From: Ferruginibacter sp.
GTDB lineage: Bacteria > Bacteroidota > Bacteroidia > Chitinophagales > Chitinophagaceae
NCBI GenBank assembly: GCA_025963635.1
Contig: JAOQAK010000047.1
Span: 44,276-108,275, forward strand
Length of the DNA stretch: 64,000 bases
Direction of reading: 5' to 3'
This document shows, piece after piece, positions 36,345 to 44,104 of the stretch. A program made the translations under genes and the position numbers. Each line of letters starts with the position of its first letter. Within the stretch, counting starts at the first letter, position 1. A model generated the notes under the pieces. That model was given only the letters and a program-made list of their open reading frames with translations, had not been told where the DNA came from and made no database searches.

Positions 36345-39300
36345 ATGTGGAAACAGGTTTTATATGATCTTTTCAGTTGGGGCATTCTGATTTACTCGCT
36401 TAGTTTGTTGGCTTCTTATATTTTTATTGGCGTTTATTCAATTGGCGAAACAAGAAAATACCTACGCAAAAGCAGCTTTACAGATTATAACCTGCTGGCT
36501 TCTTCCAGCTATTCACCTTCCATAAGCATATTGGCACCAGCTTATAATGAAGGCGCCAATATTATCGAGAATGTACGCTCTCTTTTAAGCATCCACTACA
36601 ATCAACTGGAACTGATCGTGATCAACGACGGCAGTAAGGACGACTCAATGGAAAAGTTGATTAAGGCCTATGATCTTGAGGCGGTGGATTATCTCTACAA
36701 TGTATCCATTCCCGCCAGGGAGATAAAGGCTATTTATAAGAGCAGGAATATTGTTTACAAAAAACTGATTGTAATAGATAAGGTAAATGGTGGCAAAGCA
36801 GATGCACTCAATACAGGCATTAACCTGGCCAGCAACCAATACCTCGTGTGCATTGATGTGGATTGTATCCTGGAGCAGGATGCATTGCTGAAACTTATTA
36901 AACCCTTTATCGAGGAAACCGACAAAAGAGTGATCGCCACAGGTGGTGTGGTCAGGATCGCTAATTCCTGCATCATCCAAAATGGCCGCCTGCTGGATGT
37001 CAACTTACCAAAACATTTTTTACCGAGGGTGCAAACCCTTGAATATATCCGTGCATTCTTACTTGGCCGGATGGCCTGGAGCCGGTTGAACGGATTGCTG
37101 CTGATCTCGGGTGCCTTTGGCGCTTTTGACAGGGAAATCGTAATTAAATCCGGCGGGTACAATCCCAAAACGGTAGGTGAAGATATGGAACTCGTAGTGC
37201 GCATGCGCCGCTATATGGAAGAACATGATCTTCCATATAAAGTCGCCTATATACCCGATCCGCTTTGCTGGACGGAGGCTCCCGCTTCCTACAAAATACT
37301 TGGCCGCCAGCGAAACCGATGGACAAGGGGCACCATTGAAACACTAAAAATTCACCACATACTTTTCTTCAATCCCCGATACGGGCTGCTGGGCATGCTC
37401 AGTTATCCTTATTGGTTCTTTTTTGAATTTTTAGCGCCGCTCATTGAGTTTATCGGAATGGTTGGATTTATCTTTTTTGCTTTTATTGGAATTGTTAACT
37501 GGAGCTTCTTTTTTGCATTGCTTGGATTTGTGTTAACCTTCGGATGGCTCTATTCTATTTTCGCCATCCTGATGGAAGTACTCACCTTTAACCAGTATAA
37601 GAAAAAGGGTGAAGTAGCAAAACTTGTACTGACTGCCATGTTGGAACCCTTCTTTTTTCATCCGTTTGTAGTTTGGTCCGCGGTAAGAGGCAATATCGAC
37701 CTGCTTCGTAACAAACATAGCTGGGGCGAAATGACGAAACAGGGTTTTAAGGTTCAACCCGGGGCAGCAGTTGAAAAGATTACGACGGCATCAAGGCTAC
37801 GCAACGGACTTTTTCAATACCTTCCTGTTGCAACGGGCTGGCTACTGATGCTGGTTTTATTGAGGGTAACGGATTTTATTTATAATGGCACCATCCATCA
37901 ATATCCCGGTCAGCCCGCTTATATATTCCTGCTCTCGATGCTTAATGACCTTGCATTTTTTGTTAAAGCAAGCATTTTGTTGGGCCTTATGCATATGCTG
38001 TTATCGCTAATCAATAAGCGGCTGGCGGCGGGCGTAACCATTAGCATCAGTATTATAATTACGCTGATATCCGTTGCGTTGATGCAATATTTCAGCCTGT
38101 CGTTTGTTCCGCTTGGCGCCGACCTGTTTGGATATTCGATGAACGACATCAAGCAAACTGTGGGCGCTTCCGGCGGAATTAATATTGCCACCATTGTAGC
38201 CCTTCTAACCGTGATACTTGGATTGCTGGCGATCTTCAAATGGGTTAGTCCGCGTTTGCAGCGGCCTGCCAAATGGATACAGCTATGCACCGCCGCTATC
38301 GCAATTACCTGGATCGTTATCGGCTTCACTTCGCCTAATAAGTTTACCATTCGTGATGAATATGCCGGCAACCTTTCAAGAAATAAACTGAATTATTTTG
38401 TAGCCGCGTCTTATGATCATTTCTTTCCTGCCAACATAGAAACCGCCGGGCTGCTGGCCGGAAAAACCAAGACTTTTAATTACGTAGATGAAGCAAAGTA
38501 TCCGTTGCTTCACGTGGATAGCACGGCCGATGTTTTATCGCCGTTTTTCAATAAGGACACCAGCCCCCCGGATATTGTAATAATGATGGTGGAAGGGCTT
38601 GGGCGTGCGTTTACCAACGATAATGCGTACCTGGGAAGCTTTACACCATTTCTTGATTCTTTAAGCAGGCAGAGTTTATACTGGGAAAATTTTTTAAGCA
38701 ATGGCGGGCGAACCTTTGCCGTGCTGCCAACGCTTTTAGGTTCATTGCCCTTTGGCGCCAGCGGTTTCAATGAATTTGGGGAAAAGATGCCTGCCCATTT
38801 ATCTTTAATGAGCATACTGAAAACAAATGGTTACCGCACTTCTTTTTATTATGGCGGAGATGCTGATTTCGATAATATGGCCCTCTTTTTACAGAAGCAA
38901 AAGATCGATGCAATCAATGATATAAAATCATTTCCGGCCGATTATCCCAAACTACCGGAGCACAATGGTTTTAGCTGGGGGTACGGCGATAAAGAATTGT
39001 TCCGCCATTTCCTGAGCAATATGGATGCGGAGACAGATCAGCGGCCTTCATTACAGGTAGTGCTCACCGTGGCAACCCATAGCCCTTTTCTGGTAAATGC
39101 GCAGGAACATTATCTTGGTGAATTTGAGCAGCGGATGAACACGCTGAAATTTACCGATCTGCAAAAAGAAGAACACCGGAAATACGACCATCAATACGCC
39201 TCCATTTTGTATGCGGATGATGCCATCAAATCCTTTATAAATAATTACCGTTCGAAGCCACGGTTTAAGAACACCATCTTCATTATTACAGGCGACCACA

Positions 39301-39770
39301 GGATGCCTGAAATACCGATGTCCACCAAAATTGACCGCTATCACGTGCCACTGATTATTTACTCGCCATTGTTGATAAGACCGGCTGCATTTGAATCTAT
39401 TTCATCTCATTCTGATATCGCACCAACCCTGTTGGCTTATCTCAAAAACAATTTCAACCTGAGGGCACCATCTACGGTAAGCTGGGTGGGAATGGGTATC
39501 GATACAGCGCATTATTTCCGCAATATCCATGCAACGGCTTTAAAGCAAACCAAAAACAACCTGATCGATTTTATCATGGGAGATTATCACCTGAGCGATG
39601 AAGCCCTGTTTAAAATGATGAAGAATATGGATGAGGAACCTCAAACCGATCCTGCTATGAAAGCCAGCCTGCAAGCGGCTTTTTCACAATTCAAACAAAA
39701 AAATGACCAGGTGACCAAAGGGATGCCCATAGTTCCTGATTCTATTTACCGGAACTATTATCCGCGGTGA
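36345..39770 (+). CDS. Fusion of a processive GT2 glycan synthase and an LTA-synthase-like sulfatase-fold transferase
   Basis: A 1141-residue inner-membrane protein. After one helix (~10-32), residues ~58-330 form a GT2 domain with NDGSKDD (~94-100), DxD at 171-173, the base GED (278-280) and QRNRW (322-326), the set found in PgaC/BcsA-type processive synthases. Several helices follow (~345-465, 495-700). Residues ~715-1085 are a periplasmic alkaline-phosphatase/sulfatase fold as in LtaS and phosphoethanolamine transferases: E750 (MMVEGLG), likely nucleophile T790 (GGRTFAVLP), and D984-H985 (ITGDHRMPE). The tail is Gln/Lys-rich. So one chain may polymerise a sugar in the cytoplasm and add a phospho-group (phosphoglycerol or phosphoethanolamine) outside. 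Activity and substrates are inferred. Confidence 0.9.
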   Translation: MWKQVLYDLFSWGILIYSLSLLASYIFIGVYSIGETRKYLRKSSFTDYNLLASSSYSPSISILAPAYNEGANIIENVRSLLSIHYNQLELIVINDGSKDDSMEKLIKAYDLEAVDYLYNVSIPAREIKAIYKSRNIVYKKLIVIDKVNGGKADALNTGINLASNQYLVCIDVDCILEQDALLKLIKPFIEETDKRVIATGGVVRIANSCIIQNGRLLDVNLPKHFLPRVQTLEYIRAFLLGRMAWSRLNGLLLISGAFGAFDREIVIKSGGYNPKTVGEDMELVVRMRRYMEEHDLPYKVAYIPDPLCWTEAPASYKILGRQRNRWTRGTIETLKIHHILFFNPRYGLLGMLSYPYWFFFEFLAPLIEFIGMVGFIFFAFIGIVNWSFFFALLGFVLTFGWLYSIFAILMEVLTFNQYKKKGEVAKLVLTAMLEPFFFHPFVVWSAVRGNIDLLRNKHSWGEMTKQGFKVQPGAAVEKITTASRLRNGLFQYLPVATGWLLMLVLLRVTDFIYNGTIHQYPGQPAYIFLLSMLNDLAFFVKASILLGLMHMLLSLINKRLAAGVTISISIIITLISVALMQYFSLSFVPLGADLFGYSMNDIKQTVGASGGINIATIVALLTVILGLLAIFKWVSPRLQRPAKWIQLCTAAIAITWIVIGFTSPNKFTIRDEYAGNLSRNKLNYFVAASYDHFFPANIETAGLLAGKTKTFNYVDEAKYPLLHVDSTADVLSPFFNKDTSPPDIVIMMVEGLGRAFTNDNAYLGSFTPFLDSLSRQSLYWENFLSNGGRTFAVLPTLLGSLPFGASGFNEFGEKMPAHLSLMSILKTNGYRTSFYYGGDADFDNMALFLQKQKIDAINDIKSFPADYPKLPEHNGFSWGYGDKELFRHFLSNMDAETDQRPSLQVVLTVATHSPFLVNAQEHYLGEFEQRMNTLKFTDLQKEEHRKYDHQYASILYADDAIKSFINNYRSKPRFKNTIFIITGDHRMPEIPMSTKIDRYHVPLIIYSPLLIRPAAFESISSHSDIAPTLLAYLKNNFNLRAPSTVSWVGMGIDTAHYFRNIHATALKQTKNNLIDFIMGDYHLSDEALFKMMKNMDEEPQTDPAMKASLQAAFSQFKQKNDQVTKGMPIVPDSIYRNYYPR

Positions 39771-39934
39771 TGAGTGATGAGTTGCTGCGTTTAAAAGCTG
39801 CTGGCATGTTCTTTTAAAAACGTCAATAGGGATAAGTTTTTTAATGCTACAGTCAAAATAAATGCAAATCGGTTCCGCAATTCTCCGGCCTATTTATAGC
39901 AATAGAGGGAGTGTTCGCGGTAGTTTGAAGTCGA

Positions 39935-39942
39935 TAAATTTG
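39935..39942 (+). promoter_or_regulatory. Predicted -7 box of the DUF433/DUF5615 locus
   Basis: TAAATTTG matches the Bacteroidota sigma-ABfr -7 consensus TAnnTTTG exactly. It ends 11 bases before the ATG at 39954, which favours that start over the TTG at 39947. No clear -33 TTTG was seen. Confidence 0.45.
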
Positions 39943-39953
39943 TATATTGCAAT

Positions 39954-40183
39954 ATGAAATGGCAAGACTACATTATTTCAGACAGGCAAGTTTACTTGGG
40001 AAGCCTACTATTAAGGGGACAAGGATTTCTGTTGAATTAGTTTTGGAATTGTTTTCTGCCGGGTGGACTGAAAAGCAAGTTTTAGAGTCATATCCATCGA
40101 TCTCCACGGATGCTCTACGTGCAGTGTTTGCTTATCTTAAAGACTGTATTCAGCAAGAACTTTACTTCCCGATTTCGGCATAA
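39954..40183 (+). pseudogene. Frameshifted DUF433 antitoxin-like gene
   Basis: The ATG at 39954 reads MKWQDYIISDRQV, the usual DUF433 start, and then leaves frame. The frame shifted by one base continues with LLGKPTIKGTRISVELVLELF and on to the stop at 40183, the rest of the domain. A missing T in the CAAGTTTAC stretch (expected GTTTTAC) explains the break. DUF433 proteins are small antitoxin-like DNA-binding partners of DUF5615 PIN-like proteins. A shorter frame from 39959 could still be translated but lacks the normal N-terminus. I call it a pseudogene, unless the base loss is an assembly error. Confidence 0.7.
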
Positions 40184-40186
40184 ACT

Positions 40187-40549
40187 ATGACCTTTTTAGC
40201 AATTGAAAATTTTCCTCGTCCAAGTACTATGATACTTCGTGAAAAAGGATTCAAGATCATCAGTAATTCCACGAGGATTCTCCTGGAATTACTGATGAAG
40301 AAGTAATGAAAATGGCACTGGAACTGGACTCTATAATACTAACTTTCGACCGCGATTATGGCGAATTAATATTTAAATACTCACAAGATAATCCTCCCGT
40401 CAGTTGTTTTCTTCAGAGAAAAAGGCAACGTTCCTGAATTTGCAGGCTTAACACTTCTCAACTTACTTAAACAACCTGCCATATCATTGCAAGGTGCATT
40501 TACAGTAGTCGAAGACAAAAGTATTCGGCAGCGCTTTTACAAGAAATAG
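40187..40549 (+). pseudogene. Frameshifted DUF5615 PIN-like toxin gene
   Basis: Three pieces in three frames together give a full DUF5615 domain: MTFLAIENFPRPSTMILREKG to about 40270; then HEDSPGITDEEVMKMALELDS and LTFDRDYGELIFKY to about 40405; then VFFREKGNVPEFAGLTLLNLL and VVEDKSIRQRFYKK to the stop at 40549. The family's first motif is normally LADENFP; here the aspartate is isoleucine. The acidic FDRDYGE motif is kept. It starts 3 bp after the DUF433 stop, the normal order for this pair. With one frameshift in the antitoxin and two here, the module is dead. Confidence 0.75.
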
Positions 40550-40676
40550 TATGGCGCACAATATTAAGGCTACCATCGAAACATCCAGGACTTATTCGCA
40601 CTTTGATCAACAGTGAGCTGAATTCTTTTCTGCATGAGCATAGCGCCTTAACTTTAGCCAACTAAAAAGTAAAACA

Positions 40677-41045
40677 ATGAATCATACAGCCATGTCCATC
40701 CGGCCATTCATCGGGGCTAAAGACTATGAAATATCAAGGAGTTTTTACCGGGACTTAGGTTTTGAAGAAGTTATCTTGTTTCCTGATATGTGTTTATTTA
40801 AAACAGATCGAATCGGATTTTATTTACAAAATGCATATGTTAAGGATTGGATAGACAATTCGATGATTTTTTTGGAAGTAGACGATGTTGATCGCTATTG
40901 GAAAGAATTGTCGGTCTTAGATCTGGCTTCTAGATATCAGGGTGTAAAACTAACACCCATTCGAAATTATGATTGGGGAAGAGAATGTTTTTTGCACGAT
41001 CCATCTGGAATTCTCTGGCACTTTGGACAATTTAGCAATCGCTAA
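40677..41045 (+). CDS. VOC (glyoxalase/bleomycin-resistance) superfamily protein
   Basis: A 122-residue protein with the paired beta-alpha-beta-beta-beta modules of the VOC fold: the opening RPFIGAKDYEISRSFYRDLGF, IFLEVDDVDRYWKEL, and the closing RECFLHDPSGILWHFGQ with a possible metal ligand. The size matches single-subunit bleomycin-resistance-type proteins, which work as dimers. Substrate unknown. It is an isolated gene between the broken toxin-antitoxin pair and the YaiO gene. Confidence 0.85.
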   Translation: MNHTAMSIRPFIGAKDYEISRSFYRDLGFEEVILFPDMCLFKTDRIGFYLQNAYVKDWIDNSMIFLEVDDVDRYWKELSVLDLASRYQGVKLTPIRNYDWGRECFLHDPSGILWHFGQFSNR

Positions 41046-41194
41046 GATTACGCACGCCTCAAGGAGCATGAATACCTGGAGTTGTCATCAAACTAAATGG
41101 CTAATCTGCAGCCGGGCGATAGAAATTGACAACAGGTGCTTATGAAGTGCACAGTGCTGTCATTGAGCCATTTTGAAATTTTCTCATTTTTAAA

Positions 41195-42460
41195 TTAAAA
41201 TCTGCGCTGGTAACCTGCCGACAGCGTCAACTGGTTTCCCTTGGTTTTGGGCCGGTATTCAACATTTTCATAAGAAGCTCCGAAGGAAAAAATATTAAAA
41301 TTTGACACCGTGAACCTGTAGCCCGCACTTATTTTTTTTGTCTGCAATTTATAATCGCTGTTCAACTGGCTCACTACACTCCGGTCGTCGGGCGAGATAC
41401 CCTTGCCAATAGAAAAGGAAAAATAATTGTCTGCACTTTTGCCGTAATAACGCGTAGTAAGTGTATATGACTGTGATATGCGGCTATTGGATGGAGTAAG
41501 ATAGGTGCGCCCGTTGAACCAAAAATTTTTATAATATTTCCCTAGCGCAAATGTGTAGATCCAGGTGTCGCTGTCAAAATTAAGATAGCGAAAGCCAGCA
41601 TCGGCTTCAAACGATCGGGGCAAATTTGCATACAATGAAAACCCTGCACGAAATTTTGGGAAAACAGGCATATCCGCGGAATAGCCGATGTTGGTGTAGG
41701 CATAAAACGTTTTGGAAATTCTCGGGTAAGCATCGGCTTCGAATTGCACCCCATTTTCTGTATGCCTGCGGGCGTAATTCAACCTTCCTATAAACGAACC
41801 GGCCTTGGTTTGACGGCTATAATCCATGCTAACAATATGCCAGGGGTTGTCGAACTGCTTGTCAAAATAAGTGTAATCATAAGACAGGCCTATTTTATTT
41901 TTCGACCGGTAATCCCTGATCCTTTCGGCCAAAGACCGCAGGGCATTATTTTTAGGATCCGTTTTTAGTAAACTATCAGTAATCACCAGCGCCTCTTTGT
42001 ACCTGGACAATGCCGCCAGGTTTTTTGCTTTCCGTAACATCAATTCTTTTGATGCGGGATGAAAGCCCAGGCCATGCTCAATATAGTTTAGTGCGCTTGC
42101 ATAATGATCGCTGAAATACTCAATATCACTTATTGCGATAGCGGCATCTTCATAATCGGGTTTATTTTGCAGGGCAGCTTTCAATGTAAGCAGGGAGCTA
42201 TCTGGTTGATCGTTCCAATAATACACACGGCCTAAAAAAATGCGGATATCTGTATAGCCAGGGCTTTGCTGCAATGCCAGTTGTGAAAGCCTGATGGCCT
42301 CAGGATAATTTTTATTGTCAAAAGCGGCTTTGCGGGCCATCTGAAAATATTCATCCGAAGAAATGGATTGTGCTGTAAGATTGAATAACAGTAGAAAGTT
42401 AACCGCCAGTACCAGGCAAAATCTCCTTATCAAAAAAAAATAACAGTGTCTGATTTGCAT
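41195..42460 (-). CDS. YaiO-type outer-membrane beta-barrel protein with TPR domain
   Basis: A 421-residue exported protein. After a signal sequence ending near SISS, residues ~35-185 are TPR-like helices (AIRLSQLALQQSPGYTDIRIFLGRVYYWNDQPDSS is one repeat region). Residues ~200-421 are alternating amphipathic beta strands ending in an aromatic, YQRRF, which marks an outer-membrane barrel. This TPR-plus-barrel plan is that of YaiO, whose E. coli gene lies beside the GT2 gene yaiP. In exopolysaccharide systems such proteins form the outer-membrane exit. It is 1.4 kb from the GT2 fusion gene, on the other strand, so it likely serves it but has its own promoter. Confidence 0.87.
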   Translation of the reverse strand: MQIRHCYFFLIRRFCLVLAVNFLLLFNLTAQSISSDEYFQMARKAAFDNKNYPEAIRLSQLALQQSPGYTDIRIFLGRVYYWNDQPDSSLLTLKAALQNKPDYEDAAIAISDIEYFSDHYASALNYIEHGLGFHPASKELMLRKAKNLAALSRYKEALVITDSLLKTDPKNNALRSLAERIRDYRSKNKIGLSYDYTYFDKQFDNPWHIVSMDYSRQTKAGSFIGRLNYARRHTENGVQFEADAYPRISKTFYAYTNIGYSADMPVFPKFRAGFSLYANLPRSFEADAGFRYLNFDSDTWIYTFALGKYYKNFWFNGRTYLTPSNSRISQSYTLTTRYYGKSADNYFSFSIGKGISPDDRSVVSQLNSDYKLQTKKISAGYRFTVSNFNIFSFGASYENVEYRPKTKGNQLTLSAGYQRRF

Positions 42461-42823
42461 AATTAATTAAGTAATACCCGCTTGCACCGGTATATTTATA
42501 CAATAACGACTTTTTTAACCACATATTGGAGGGCGCAATATTTTTTCTTTTTAAGAGAATAGAAATGGTACCCGGGAGGCGGCCATCGAAGGGGAAATAA
42601 TAAGTATACGATTATTTACAACAGTCTTTTTTTACAAAGACCGCTTTGAAAATTTTCCAAAAAAAATGTCCGATTGATTTTATTGCAGTCATATAAGCTT
42701 TTGATAATACCTACCACATCTTTGCATGAAAGTAATCATAGCAAAATTACAACTGCTTTGCAAGTTTTATAGCACATTAACATTCCCGCGTAAAAGCCCG
42801 ATAAAAAACAATTATCTATAGAA
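42461..42823. other. Spacer without recognised features
   Basis: 363 bp upstream of the YaiO gene and downstream of the sialidase-like gene. A/T-rich; probably holds the YaiO promoter. No ORF, terminator or repeat stands out. Confidence 0.35.
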
Positions 42824-43876
42824 TTAAAGTGAAATCACTGCCGCGTGCACCTGTTTTTCCTGTTCCCATACGCAGATCAGTTTTTCTTTGCCAATCGCCT
42901 TTATAACAGGCTGCATCCCTCTTCCAACGGTTATCTTTTCACCGCCCGGCTTTATTATTTTCAGTTCGCCATTTTCAGTCCAGGCATAAACGTTTTGCCC
43001 ATTTACCATTTCGATGGCGCATCCTTTGCCTTCGCCAATTTCTTTTTCCGGCATACCTGCAATTGCAGAAAAAACTCTGCCTTCCCTTCTCCACACAGTG
43101 TGTATTTCACCATTTGTTTTTAGTGCCAAACTGCCGCCATCCATAGGACAGGCATTTAATTTCCAACTACCGACGCCTAATTTTTTCGCAGGTTCAAAAT
43201 GATCGCCCCCATCTTTTGATTGCGTGAGATACATATCACGGTTGCCCTTTAACCAATTCCGGAACATTACATAAACATTCTTCCCATGAACAACAACAGA
43301 TGGTTTGCAGCATGAGCATACAGAACTATCTGGTGAATTGTAAATCATCCTATTCTTTGACCACGTTTTGCCACCATCAACTGACAGTGCTCCGTAAATT
43401 TTATTTTTCCCGTTATTCCTTACATCCAGCCATGCCGAAAATGCGAGTTCCCCATCTGCGCCAAGGGCAATAAGATTTTCTTTGTCAATGGTATCCTGAT
43501 CGTTTACTTTACCGGATTTAACCCATGGCAAAGAAGGTGATTTTGTATAACAAAATATATCACCCATGGAATTGCAAACGGTGAGGACCAAACCGTGGCT
43601 GGTAGCAGCAATTTGGGGACCCCTTGTATGTGATGCGGCTAAATGCGGTAGTATATCAATCAGCGATGGAGGCGCAAACGAACTTCCTTCATCATAGGAA
43701 ACAATTGACATCAGGCTATCTCCACAACCATACACCAATTGAATGTTACGATCAATATCTTTTACAAGATTGGGCATTTGCCCATTTGCTATTACGAGAT
43801 CTCTGGTGCTATTTGCTTTGTTTTGTGAACACCCCAAAAGAGTGCAAACAAAAAAGAAGGATAAAATCTTTATCAT
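42824..43876 (-). CDS. Sialidase-like (BNR/Asp-box) lipoprotein
   Basis: A 350-residue lipoprotein: signal peptide with lipobox LLGC (Cys ~16). The mature part is a beta-propeller with Asp boxes, SVDGGKTW and SKDGGDHF, and the similar YDEGSSF. Asp boxes are structural and also occur in non-sialidases; the catalytic arginine triad of sialidases is not evident, so hydrolase activity is doubtful. A cluster CSCC near the middle (~191-194, before KPSVVVHG) might bind metal or form disulfides. It stands alone and points away from the T9SS gene. Confidence 0.8.
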   Translation of the reverse strand: MIKILSFFFVCTLLGCSQNKANSTRDLVIANGQMPNLVKDIDRNIQLVYGCGDSLMSIVSYDEGSSFAPPSLIDILPHLAASHTRGPQIAATSHGLVLTVCNSMGDIFCYTKSPSLPWVKSGKVNDQDTIDKENLIALGADGELAFSAWLDVRNNGKNKIYGALSVDGGKTWSKNRMIYNSPDSSVCSCCKPSVVVHGKNVYVMFRNWLKGNRDMYLTQSKDGGDHFEPAKKLGVGSWKLNACPMDGGSLALKTNGEIHTVWRREGRVFSAIAGMPEKEIGEGKGCAIEMVNGQNVYAWTENGELKIIKPGGEKITVGRGMQPVIKAIGKEKLICVWEQEKQVHAAVISL

Positions 43877-44054
43877 CGAAATGAAATTTTATTAAAGAGA
43901 ATTTTTGTAACGAAGATACCAATAAGTAAAACTGTTAATAAACACATGGCGGTTCCAAAAGGATTGTGCACAAAACAACTATTGTTTTCCCGCAAAATCA
44001 TCTTTTTGTTTTTGTTGAGATATTATAAATTTTCGCATTACATCCGAATAGCTT

Positions 44055-44062
44055 TAAATTTG
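44055..44062 (+). promoter_or_regulatory. Predicted -7 box of the T9SS cargo gene
   Basis: TAAATTTG matches TAnnTTTG exactly, 42 bp before the GTG start. This would give a leader of about 35 bases. A -33 box is not clear. Confidence 0.5.
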
Positions 44063-44104
44063 GTAAGCGTTATTTCTTGACGGAATAATGCAATAACATC
44101 ACAC

